Of a stretch of 64,000 nt of DNA, positions 45,933 through 53,804 are shown in pieces. This stretch comes from JAJYKC01 sp035545735 (GTDB lineage: Bacteria; Acidobacteriota; Terriglobia; Bryobacterales; Bryobacteraceae): positions 1 to 64,000 of the forward strand of contig DASZXS010000027.1 of assembly GCA_035545735.1 (NCBI GenBank). The letters run 5' to 3'. The notes beneath the pieces were generated by a model that was not told the DNA's origin, made no database searches, and saw only the letters and a program-made list of their open reading frames with translations. The number at the start of each line of letters is the position of its first letter. Within the stretch, counting starts at the first letter, position 1. Position numbers and translations under genes: made by a program.

Positions 45933-46433
45933 ATGGACGCGTTTTTCTTTCTCATCTTCGCCACCATCGCTGTAGTTTGCGCCATCAACATCATCGTCCA
46001 GACTCATCCCATTTCGAGCGCCCTCTCCCTCGTCGGTGTCATGGGCTCCCTGGCCGCTCTCTACCTGATGCTCGGCGCTGAGTTCATCGCCGCTGCGCAG
46101 ATGATTGTCTATGCCGGCGCGATCATGGTTTTGTTCGTCTTCGTGATCATGGTCCTGAATGCCGGCGGCGAACGCCTCACCAAGCGCGGCGCCTACGTCA
46201 GGCTCTTCGGCGTGCCGCTTATGGCCATGTTTCTTGGCCTCCTCGCCTTTGTGATTCAAGCGGCGCTTCCCCGCGGGGAAATGGTGCGGTTCGGAGGGTT
46301 CACGCGCGGCGGCCCGGCCGATGTCGGCCGCGCGCTGTTCACCCAATATCTGCTGCCCTTCGAAGTAGTCTCCGTGCTAATTCTGATCGCAATCATCGGA
46401 GCGATTGTGCTCGCCCGGAAGGAGATCGACTAG
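45933..46433 (+). CDS. nuoJ: NADH-quinone oxidoreductase subunit J
   Basis: ND6-type membrane subunit, 166 residues, five predicted helices. The conserved segment EFIAAAQMIVYAGAIMVLFVFVIM is present (quoted in part), as is the last helix before the terminal ARKEID. The nuoK ATG follows directly after its TAG. Confidence 0.94.
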   Translation: MDAFFFLIFATIAVVCAINIIVQTHPISSALSLVGVMGSLAALYLMLGAEFIAAAQMIVYAGAIMVLFVFVIMVLNAGGERLTKRGAYVRLFGVPLMAMFLGLLAFVIQAALPRGEMVRFGGFTRGGPADVGRALFTQYLLPFEVVSVLILIAIIGAIVLARKEID

Positions 46434-46742
46434 ATGTCCGGGGTTCCTCTGAACTGGTATCTGATCCTCAGCGCGATCCTGTTTTGCCTGGGCATCGCCG
46501 GATTTCTCTACCGCCGCAACATCATCACGCTCTTCATGTCGATTGAGCTGATGCTGAACGCCGTTAATCTGACGTTCGTGACCTTCTCCTACAAGTTTAA
46601 ACAGGTGGACGGCCACATCTTCACGTTCTTCGTGATGGTGGTGGCCGCTGCCGAAGCCGCGGTTGGGCTCGCCATTATCCTCACCGTGTTTAAGAACCGG
46701 CAGACGCTGCAGGTCGACGACGTAAATTCGATGAAGAACTGA
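46434..46742 (+). CDS. nuoK: NADH-quinone oxidoreductase subunit K
   Basis: ND4L-type membrane subunit, 102 residues, three helices. Conserved glutamates are in FMSIELMLNAVNL and AAAEAAVGLAI, used in proton translocation in the family. No spacer after nuoJ and 10 bp before nuoL. Confidence 0.95.
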   Translation: MSGVPLNWYLILSAILFCLGIAGFLYRRNIITLFMSIELMLNAVNLTFVTFSYKFKQVDGHIFTFFVMVVAAAEAAVGLAIILTVFKNRQTLQVDDVNSMKN

Positions 46743-46752
46743 AACCGAAACG

Positions 46753-48600
46753 ATGAATCTCTGGCCCATTCCAATTTTCCCGCTGGCCGGCTTTCTGGTG
46801 ACCGGCATTTTCGGCCGTCGCCTGCCGAAAGCGGTGATCAATGCCGTTGCCGTCGGCTCGGTCCTGCTGTCCTTTCTCTGGGTGCTGGTTACGCTGCGTT
46901 CTCTCGGCAACCTGGAGACGCCTTTCACTGAGCACCTCTACACCTGGATTCAGAGCGGCGCCCTTTCCGTCAACATCGACTTCACCATTGACCGTCTTAC
47001 GGCCGTGATGCTCATGATCGTCACCGGCGTCGGTCTGCTTATCCATATCTACGCCGTCGGGTACATGAGTCACGAAGGCGGATATTACCGCTTCTTCTCA
47101 TACCTCAACCTGTTCATGTTTTTCATGCTGGTGCTGGTGTTGGCGTCGAATTTTGTGCTTCTCTTCGTCGGCTGGGAGGGTGTGGGACTTTGCAGCTACC
47201 TGCTAGTTGGTTTCTACTTCACCGAGCAGTTTGCCACCAATGCCGGCAACAAGGCGTTCATCGTCAACCGCATCGGAGACTTCGGATTCACTCTTGGCAT
47301 TTTTCTGATCTGGCGGCAGTTCCACAGTTTTGATTTCGCCCAGATTTTCCCCGCGGCCAAAGGCCTCCCTGTGGAAACCAGCGCGGGGATCCTCACGGCG
47401 ATCTGCCTCCTGCTGCTTTTGGGGGCAACCGGCAAATCGGCGCAAATTCCTCTCTATGTCTGGCTGCCGGACGCGATGGCGGGCCCCACGCCCGTTTCCG
47501 CTTTGATTCACGCCGCCACCATGGTCACCGCCGGCGTTTACATGACGGTCCGCTCGTCCGCGCTGTTCCTTCACGCTCCCATCGCAATGGATGCGGTGGC
47601 GGTGATCGGACTGGTGACCGCGTTCTTTGCCGCCAGTATTGGCCTGGTGCAGAACGACATCAAGAAAGTGTTTGCCTATTCGACCGTCTCGCAGTTGGGC
47701 TACATGTTCCTCGGGGTCGGCGTCGGCGCGTTTTCCGCGGGTATCTTCCACGTGATGACGCACGCATTTTTCAAGGCGCTCCTCTTTCTCGGCGCGGGCA
47801 GCGTAATTCATGCGCTCAGCGGGGAACAGGACCTGCGCAACATGGGCGGACTCCTGAAAAAAATTCCCATCACGGCAGCCACTCTGTTTTGCGCGGGCGT
47901 GGCGATCGCCGGTCTGCCGTTTACTTCCGGCGCCGCTTCGAAGGACCTGATTCTCGAAGCTGCCTACACTCATGCTCCATGGATGTACTGGGTAGGCACC
48001 ATCACCGCCGGGATGACCGCCTTTTACGTTTTTCGCGCGTTGTTCCTTTGTTTTTTCGGCAAATATCGCGGTCATCAGCATCCGCATGAATCTCCGCCCG
48101 TGATGTGGGTGCCGCTCGCCGTGCTCGCCGTTCTTTCTCTGGCGGGGGGCTTCATCAATATCCCTCACTGGCTTGACCCGATGCTTCCGGTTCACGAGGC
48201 CGAGGTCGGCGCTTTAATTAAGATGGCGCCGTTCGCGGCGGGCTTTCTGGGTATCGGGCTCGCGTACTTCTTCTATGTGATGAGCCCGGCTCTTCCCGAA
48301 AAATTGGCGGTGTCTTTCGGCGCTCTGTATCGCCTGGTTTACAACAAGTACTTCGTGGATGAAATTTACGATGCTACGGTCGTGAAGCCTCTGGTCAACG
48401 GATCGCGTGCGGTTCTTTGGAAAGGTATAGATGCCGGTCTGGTGGACGGAAGTGTGAACGGAGTGGGAGCGCTCGCCAAGGGCGCCGGCGGTGTTCTAAG
48501 GCTGGTCCAATCGGGCAGCGTCCGGGCCTACGCCGCCTGGATCGTGTTTGGTTCCGTGATTGTGCTCATTGCAATCGGCTTGGCGGGAGGAGTGCGATGA
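46753..48600 (+). CDS. nuoL: NADH-quinone oxidoreductase subunit L
   Basis: Antiporter-like proton-pumping subunit (ND5), 615 residues. Contains NFVLLFVGWEGVGLCSYLLVGF (in part), the lysine/histidine region LPDAMAGPTPVSALIHAATMV and AYSTVSQLGYMFLG, and the extended C-terminal lateral-helix region. Its TGA overlaps the nuoM ATG (ATGA at 48597-48600). Confidence 0.96.
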   Translation: MNLWPIPIFPLAGFLVTGIFGRRLPKAVINAVAVGSVLLSFLWVLVTLRSLGNLETPFTEHLYTWIQSGALSVNIDFTIDRLTAVMLMIVTGVGLLIHIYAVGYMSHEGGYYRFFSYLNLFMFFMLVLVLASNFVLLFVGWEGVGLCSYLLVGFYFTEQFATNAGNKAFIVNRIGDFGFTLGIFLIWRQFHSFDFAQIFPAAKGLPVETSAGILTAICLLLLLGATGKSAQIPLYVWLPDAMAGPTPVSALIHAATMVTAGVYMTVRSSALFLHAPIAMDAVAVIGLVTAFFAASIGLVQNDIKKVFAYSTVSQLGYMFLGVGVGAFSAGIFHVMTHAFFKALLFLGAGSVIHALSGEQDLRNMGGLLKKIPITAATLFCAGVAIAGLPFTSGAASKDLILEAAYTHAPWMYWVGTITAGMTAFYVFRALFLCFFGKYRGHQHPHESPPVMWVPLAVLAVLSLAGGFINIPHWLDPMLPVHEAEVGALIKMAPFAAGFLGIGLAYFFYVMSPALPEKLAVSFGALYRLVYNKYFVDEIYDATVVKPLVNGSRAVLWKGIDAGLVDGSVNGVGALAKGAGGVLRLVQSGSVRAYAAWIVFGSVIVLIAIGLAGGVR

Positions 48601-50144
48601 ACACTCTGGATCTCGTTATCGCTCTTCCGCTGATTGGATTCCTGATCGGTCTGGTTTTGCCGAGGGACAACCCGGAGACCGTCCGGCGCTTCACGCTGGG
48701 TTTCTCTTTGCTTGTTTTTCTGGTCTCGCTCGGACTCGTGGGGCCTTACTGGCACGCCAGCCCTAGCGGTTTCGTTTTCGAAACCAATATCCCCTGGATC
48801 AGTTCTCCCGTAATTCACTATCACGTCGCCATTGACGGCATCAGCCTGTGGCTCATTATTCTCACCACTTTGCTGACTCCTATCTGCGTACTGTGCTCCT
48901 GGAAGTCAGTCCAGAAGCGCCCCAAGGAGTTTTTCGCATTCCTGCTGCTGCTTGAGTTCGGGCTGATCGGCGTGTTCGCGGCCCTGGACTTGTTCGTCTT
49001 TTACGTCTTCTGGGAAATTTGTCTGGTTCCGATGTACTTCCTCATCGGCGTCTGGGGACACGAGCGGCGCATCTATGCGGCGGTGAAGTTCTTTCTGTAC
49101 ACGATGACCGGCTCTCTGCTCATGCTGGTGGCGATCATCTATCTCTATGGACGGGCGGGGACCTTCGACTACACCGCCATCCTGTCGCAGTTGCAAAGCG
49201 GCGCGCTGGCGCTGACCTATCCGGAACAGTTCTATTTATTCCTGGCGTTCTTTGTCGCGTTCGCGATTAAAGTTCCTATTTTCCCCGTGCATACCTGGCT
49301 GCCCGACGCGCACGTGGAGGCGCCCACCGCGGGCTCCATCATGCTGGCTTCCGTCATGTTGAAGATGGGAACCTATGGACTGCTGCGCTTCTGCGTCACG
49401 CTGTTTCCCAATGCGGCCCATCGAAACGCGGGATGGATTGTCATCCTGGCTCTCATCGGCATCGTTTACGGCGCTTTGGTCGCGATGGTGCAGCCGAATA
49501 TGAAGAAACTGGTCGCGTATTCTTCCGTGAGCCACCTCGGCTTCGTGGTCCTGGGCATTTTCTCTTTCACCCAGGCCGGGCTCGACGGCGCGGTTTACCA
49601 GATGCTCAACCACGGAATCTCTACCGGTGCACTCTTCCTGCTTGTCGGCTTCCTGTATGAACGCCGCCATTCCCTCGAAATTTCCGCATTTGGCGGAGTT
49701 GCTACTCCCGCGCCGAACCTGGCCATGGTTTTCATGGTCACCATGCTCGCCAGTATCGGTTTACCGGTGTTGAATAACTTCATCGGCGAGTTCCTGGTTC
49801 TGCAGGGCTCGGCGCTGGTGAATTTCAATTGGACCGTCGCGGCGGCTGTGGGCGTCATCCTCTCCGCCTGTTATATGCTCTGGCTGTACCAGAGAATTTT
49901 CCTCGGCAAGGCATCCGACGACCTGAAACTTCACATGCCGGATTTGAGTCTCCGCGATTGGGCCGCCGCCGTTCCGCTGATGATTCTCATGGTTTGGATG
50001 GGCACCTTCACCCAGAGCTTTATGCCGCCCATCACGGCGACGAACGCGCAGGTGTTGGAGCGCAGCAAAACCGGCGTTGAAGTGCAGGTGCGGAATGATT
50101 TTAATGTGCTTGCTTCCCTGAAGGAGATCTTCCGTGCCCGATAG
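48597..50144 (+). CDS. nuoM: NADH-quinone oxidoreductase subunit M
   Basis: Antiporter-like subunit (ND4), 515 residues. Key segments: FYVFWEICLVPMYFLIGVWG, HTWLPDAHVEAPTAGSIMLA and AYSSVSHLGFVVLG. The frame is open from 48417, inside nuoL, but the ATG at 48597 overlaps the nuoL stop and gives the standard hydrophobic N-terminus. The 3' end overlaps nuoN by 11 bp. Confidence 0.95.
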   Translation: MNTLDLVIALPLIGFLIGLVLPRDNPETVRRFTLGFSLLVFLVSLGLVGPYWHASPSGFVFETNIPWISSPVIHYHVAIDGISLWLIILTTLLTPICVLCSWKSVQKRPKEFFAFLLLLEFGLIGVFAALDLFVFYVFWEICLVPMYFLIGVWGHERRIYAAVKFFLYTMTGSLLMLVAIIYLYGRAGTFDYTAILSQLQSGALALTYPEQFYLFLAFFVAFAIKVPIFPVHTWLPDAHVEAPTAGSIMLASVMLKMGTYGLLRFCVTLFPNAAHRNAGWIVILALIGIVYGALVAMVQPNMKKLVAYSSVSHLGFVVLGIFSFTQAGLDGAVYQMLNHGISTGALFLLVGFLYERRHSLEISAFGGVATPAPNLAMVFMVTMLASIGLPVLNNFIGEFLVLQGSALVNFNWTVAAAVGVILSACYMLWLYQRIFLGKASDDLKLHMPDLSLRDWAAAVPLMILMVWMGTFTQSFMPPITATNAQVLERSKTGVEVQVRNDFNVLASLKEIFRAR

Positions 50145-51600
50145 TTTCTTTCCGGCGGGCGTTGAGTACATCCGGTTCCTGCCGGAGATCATTCTCACCA
50201 TCGCCGGCACCTTGATCATGCTGCTGGAGCCGTTCCTGGGCGACGGCAAGAAGAGCGGTCTCGGCGTGTTCGCTTTGATCAGCCTGCTGGCGGCTATTCC
50301 CGCCACGGCGCTCGCCGGAAACAATCCCGGTTATGCGTTCTCGCACATGCTGCTGGTTGACGGTTTCGCGACCTTCTTCCGTTATGTGGTCATCGGGGTA
50401 GGCGTTCTGTGTATCAGCGCTTCGTTCCAGTATCTTCGCCGGGAGAATCAGAACTCCGGTGAATATTATGCGCTGTTGCTTTTTTCCGTCACCGGCCAGT
50501 GTGTCATGGCGGCTTCGAATGAGCTGATCATGATCTTCATCGGCCTGGAAATTTCCTCAATCGCCTCTTATGTTCTTGCCGGTTACCTGCGCGACGATAA
50601 GCGGAATAATGAGGCCGCGCTGAAGTACTTTCTCCTCGGCTCGTTTGCGACGGCGTTCCTGCTTTACGGCATCGCATGGATTTATGGCATCACCGGCGCC
50701 ACGAACCTCGACCAGATTCGCTACACCCTGCTGAATCACGACATCGAAGCGGGGGGAGTGCTCGTGGGCGTTTCCGCCGCATTGATGTTTGTCGGCTTTG
50801 CATTCAAGGTCTCCGCGGCGCCTTTCCAGGTTTGGGCGCCGGACGTATACCAGGGGGCGCCGGCTCCCGTTTCGGCATTCCTTTCCACTGGCCCGAAGGC
50901 GGCCGCTTTCGCTATTTTTCTCCGCGTTTACATGACCGCCTTTGGCCCGATTTCCAATCGATGGGAAGCTTTCGTCTGGATTTCGGCGCTGCTGACGATG
51001 ATCGTCGGCAACTTCGGCGCACTCAGGCAGCCCAACCTGAAGCGGATGCTCGGCTACAGCTCGGTGGCGCATGCGGGCTACGTCATGGTCGCGATTGCCG
51101 CGCATAGCCAGATCGGTGTTGCCGCTGCGATGTTCTACCTTGCCGCGTATGCGTTTATGCAGATCGGCTGTTTTGCGGTGGTCGCCCACTTCGCGCGGCA
51201 GGGCGAGAAGTATGTGAATATCGAGGATTTGGCGGGTTTGGGCTGGAAACAGCCCGTCACCGCCGGACTCTTTACGCTATTCCTGTTATCTTTGATCGGT
51301 ATTCCCCTCACTGGCGGCTTCTTCGGGAAGTTCTATATCTTCAAGGCAGCCGTGGATTCCAATCTGATCTGGCTCGCGATTCTCGGTGCGCTCAACAGCG
51401 CGGTTGCGGCATACTATTACCTGCGCGTGCTGGTGGTCATGTACATGAAGGAACCCGGAGACGCCGTGGAGACCAGCCAGCCGATGGCGCCCGGCATCAG
51501 CTTCACCTTGTGGGCGTCCGCGCTGGGCACACTGCTGCTCGGCATCTTCCCGTCGGCCGTGTTGGACTTCGTGCGCAATTCAAGCTCGCTGGCGAAGTAG
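50134..51600 (+). CDS. nuoN: NADH-quinone oxidoreductase subunit N
   Basis: Antiporter-like subunit (ND2), 488 residues, about fourteen membrane helices. GTG start at 50134 lies inside the nuoM end, with AAGGAG at 50121-50126 seven bases upstream. Conserved IGLEISSIASYVLAGY, APFQVWAPDVYQGAPAPVSAFLS (in part) and LGYSSVAHAGYVM are present. It is the last gene of the operon and faces the minus-strand mini-protein gene 7 bp on; no terminator hairpin with a T-run is visible. Confidence 0.95.
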   Translation: MPDSFFPAGVEYIRFLPEIILTIAGTLIMLLEPFLGDGKKSGLGVFALISLLAAIPATALAGNNPGYAFSHMLLVDGFATFFRYVVIGVGVLCISASFQYLRRENQNSGEYYALLLFSVTGQCVMAASNELIMIFIGLEISSIASYVLAGYLRDDKRNNEAALKYFLLGSFATAFLLYGIAWIYGITGATNLDQIRYTLLNHDIEAGGVLVGVSAALMFVGFAFKVSAAPFQVWAPDVYQGAPAPVSAFLSTGPKAAAFAIFLRVYMTAFGPISNRWEAFVWISALLTMIVGNFGALRQPNLKRMLGYSSVAHAGYVMVAIAAHSQIGVAAAMFYLAAYAFMQIGCFAVVAHFARQGEKYVNIEDLAGLGWKQPVTAGLFTLFLLSLIGIPLTGGFFGKFYIFKAAVDSNLIWLAILGALNSAVAAYYYLRVLVVMYMKEPGDAVETSQPMAPGISFTLWASALGTLLLGIFPSAVLDFVRNSSSLAK

Positions 51601-51607
51601 CGGCCGG

Positions 51608-51835
51608 CTAGCCAATCAGGTCCAGCGTGGCGCGGTCCATCTCGTCGGCGGTCCGGGCCACGCTAACGTTTGCCGCGTTTTCATTGCGCGCCTCAAGCAA
51701 GGCAATGGCCTCGGCGCTCAAATCTACGGTATCGGCGGGCCCGCCTCCGGGCCACTGCGCAATTCGCGCGGCCGCTTGATCGAGTTTTTCCCCGGCTGCG
51801 GACATTCCTGCCAGCGCGGACAAGATTGCGGACAT
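51608..51835 (-). CDS. 75-residue protein with flagellar rod/hook-like terminal helices
   Basis: The N-terminal helix (SAILSALAGMSAAGEKLDQAAARIA) resembles the N-terminus of FlgB/C/E/G proteins, where a SALSG-AA-LD-A-NIAN pattern forms the rod coiled coil. The second half (VDLSAEAIALLEARNENAANV and ARTADEMDRATLDLIG, in parts) resembles their C-terminal helix. The large middle of a flagellar protein is missing. No flagellar genes are nearby. It is 19 bp downstream of obg and may share its transcript. The product may be a relic or a small self-assembling protein. Confidence 0.6.
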   Translation of the reverse strand: MSAILSALAGMSAAGEKLDQAAARIAQWPGGGPADTVDLSAEAIALLEARNENAANVSVARTADEMDRATLDLIG

Positions 51836-51854
51836 TGGTAGATCTTATCGGCGG

Positions 51855-52868
51855 CTACGTCGAGATCGTTAGGTCTTTCGGCGCCACCGCGTCCGCCATT
51901 GCGAACTTTAGCTTTTCGACGCCGGTTCCGTCTACGCTCGAAATCTCGAAGAAGGGAAGGCGCTGCTTTTTCGCCAGCTTCTTCAGAGCCGTCACCTTTG
52001 CGGGATCCTGCGCGGCGTCAATTTTCGACGCCACCAGCAGCATAGGCTTTGCGGCCATCTCTTCGCTGAAACTGGCCAGTTCTTCCATGACGACCTGAAA
52101 ATCGCTGGCCGGGTCGCGCCCGCTCATCTCGGAGACATCCACCAGGTGGACCAGGAGGCGCGTGCGCTCCACATGGCGCAGAAACTGTATTCCCAATCCG
52201 TGGCCTTCGTGAGCCCCGGCGATCAAACCGGGAATGTCGGCGACAACGAACGTTTGTTCTCCCGCGCTGACCACACCCAGGTTGGGCACCAGCGTGGTAA
52301 ACGGGTAATCGGCGATTTTGGGCTTGGCGGCGGAGATGCGCGAAATCAGGGTCGATTTCCCGACATTGGGAAATCCTACCAGCCCGACATCCGCGAGCAG
52401 CTTCAGTTCCAGCCGCAGTCGCTTTTCCTCGCCGGGTTTGCCAGGTTCATGTTCCGTCGGCGCCTGGTGCGTGGGCGTCGCAAAATGCTGGTTCCCCCGC
52501 CCGCCGCGCCCTCCTTGTGCGATGACGAAACGCTCCCCCGTTTGAGTGAAATCGTGGATCGGCTCTCCGGTTTCGTCGTCGTAGACAACGGTTCCAACCG
52601 GCACAGGCAGTTCGATGGACTTGCCCTCCTTGCCGGTTCGGTTGCTGCCTTCCCCGTGCCGCCCGCGCTGTGCTTCATGTTCGGGGTTGAACCGGAAGTG
52701 AAGCAGGGTGTTATGGTGTGGGCTCGCGATCATGATGACGTCGCCCCCGCGGCCTCCGTCGCCGCCGCTGGGACCGCCGCGGGGCACGAATTTTTCCCGG
52801 CGGAAGGCCATACAGCCGTTGCCGCCGTCCCCCGCTTTCACCCGGATTCGAACTTCATCAATGAACAT
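51855..52868 (-). CDS. obg: GTPase Obg/CgtA
   Basis: Large-subunit assembly and stress GTPase, 337 residues. The glycine-rich Obg fold (VKAGDGGNGCMAFRREKFVPRGGPSGGDGG, in part) is followed by the G domain: G1 GFPNVGKSTLISR, G3 DIPGLIAGAHEG, G4 ASKIDAAQD and G5 ISSVDGTG. The frame stays open to 52892 through a terminator hairpin, so I start at the ATG at 52868 (MFIDEV), the usual N-terminus. No ribosome-binding sequence is visible upstream, where the DNA is T-rich. Confidence 0.95.
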   Translation of the reverse strand: MFIDEVRIRVKAGDGGNGCMAFRREKFVPRGGPSGGDGGRGGDVIMIASPHHNTLLHFRFNPEHEAQRGRHGEGSNRTGKEGKSIELPVPVGTVVYDDETGEPIHDFTQTGERFVIAQGGRGGRGNQHFATPTHQAPTEHEPGKPGEEKRLRLELKLLADVGLVGFPNVGKSTLISRISAAKPKIADYPFTTLVPNLGVVSAGEQTFVVADIPGLIAGAHEGHGLGIQFLRHVERTRLLVHLVDVSEMSGRDPASDFQVVMEELASFSEEMAAKPMLLVASKIDAAQDPAKVTALKKLAKKQRLPFFEISSVDGTGVEKLKFAMADAVAPKDLTIST

Positions 52869-52881
52869 GAATTTACAAAAC

Positions 52882-52910
52882 AAAAGGGGCAAGCGAAACT
52901 TGCCCCTTTT
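52882..52910 (-). terminator. intrinsic terminator after rpmA, immediately before obg
   Basis: Perfect 12 bp inverted repeat: AAAAGGGGCAAG (52882-52893), five-base loop, CTTGCCCCTTTT (52899-52910). On the minus strand the stem is followed by GTTTTGT, giving a U-rich tail. It lies 35 bp after the rpmA stop and only 13 bp before the obg ATG, so it should end most rplU-rpmA transcripts or act as an attenuator of obg. Confidence 0.85.
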
Positions 52911-52945
52911 GAAAACACCAAAACCCTAACCCGGCCGAGCCGCGT

Positions 52946-53215
52946 TTACTGCGCCGGTTGTTCGGACTCGCGAATGCTGATGAACTTGCCCATCCGCCCG
53001 CGGTCGCGAAATTCCACAATACCCGGGATCTTTGCAAACAGGGTGTCGTCCTTGCCACGGCCCACGTTGTCGCCAGGCTTGAAACGAGTGCCGCGCTGCC
53101 GCACCAGGATGGAACCGCCGGTCACCACTTCTCCGCCGAAGGCCTTCACGCCCAACCGCTGCGCATTCGAATCGCGCCCGTTCTTAGAACTGCCTAAACC
53201 TTTTTTATGTGCCAT
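52946..53215 (-). CDS. rpmA: 50S ribosomal protein L27
   Basis: Ribosomal protein of 89 residues with the conserved MAHKKGLGSSKNGRDS start and GVKAFGGEVVTGGSILVRQRGT core (quoted in part). The N-terminal tail reaches the peptidyl transferase centre in the ribosome. It lies 21 bp after rplU. The C-terminal tail (RESEQPAQ) is slightly longer than usual. There is no N-terminal cleavable extension like that of Firmicutes L27. Confidence 0.97.
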   Translation of the reverse strand: MAHKKGLGSSKNGRDSNAQRLGVKAFGGEVVTGGSILVRQRGTRFKPGDNVGRGKDDTLFAKIPGIVEFRDRGRMGKFISIRESEQPAQ

Positions 53216-53236
53216 TTGAGCTTCCCAATCTAGTGG

Positions 53237-53548
53237 CTACGCCAGGATCTCGTTGACGGTTACTTCCGTGAAATTCTGGCGGTGCCCGGTGGTGCGCTTG
53301 TACTGCTTCTTGCGCTTAAACTTGAAAACAATCACTTTATCGCCCCGGCCATGTCCCGCAATGGTGCCCTTCACGGTGGCCTTCTTCACGGCATCGGCGC
53401 CCAGAAGCTCGTTGGAGTCGCCGAACACGGCGATTACGCGGCCAAATTCCACATCGGAGCCCACTTCGCCCGGGAGGGTTTCAACACTGATGGTATCCCC
53501 GGGAGACACCCGGTACTGCTTTCCGCCGGTTTCAATTACCGCTTGCAT
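53237..53548 (-). CDS. rplU: 50S ribosomal protein L21
   Basis: Ribosomal protein of 103 residues with MQAVIETGGKQYRVSPGD at the N-terminus and the FKFKRKKQYKRTTGHRQ signature near the end (both quoted as motifs). It heads the rplU-rpmA pair. A promoter is visible at 53657-53686. Confidence 0.97.
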   Translation of the reverse strand: MQAVIETGGKQYRVSPGDTISVETLPGEVGSDVEFGRVIAVFGDSNELLGADAVKKATVKGTIAGHGRGDKVIVFKFKRKKQYKRTTGHRQNFTEVTVNEILA

Positions 53549-53656
53549 GACGATTACTGTCCTCTTAACTCTTCTGGATTGTTACTGCCGGTGGCAGGCC
53601 GTTGCTGTAGGGCGCAAGGACACACCAGCGCCAGGACGCACAAACCACAAACTATA

Positions 53657-53686
53657 ATTCTACATGAGCTGCCCGGCGGTTCGCAA
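53657..53686 (-). promoter_or_regulatory. sigma-70-type promoter of rplU-rpmA
   Basis: On the minus strand TTGCGA (53686-53681, 4 of 6) is followed after 18 bp by TAGAAT (53662-53657, 5 of 6), about 110 bp upstream of rplU. This is the only good element in the 256 bp between rplU and the plus-strand helicase gene; the rest of that gap shows no gene I can support. Confidence 0.5.
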
Positions 53687-53804
53687 ACACACTCGTCTGG
53701 CGGGGTGTGCGACATAAAAGTGCGATTGCAGCGGACTCTTTTTGTAGCGCTCATCTTAGCGTTGCAATACGCGAAGGGAGGAGGCCCAATCTCGCGCGGG
53801 GAGG

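Noticed and set aside
53653..53658. TATAAT on the plus strand as a promoter for the RecQ-type gene
   Set aside because: No acceptable -35 element at 16-18 bp; the overlapping minus-strand elements fit rplU better.
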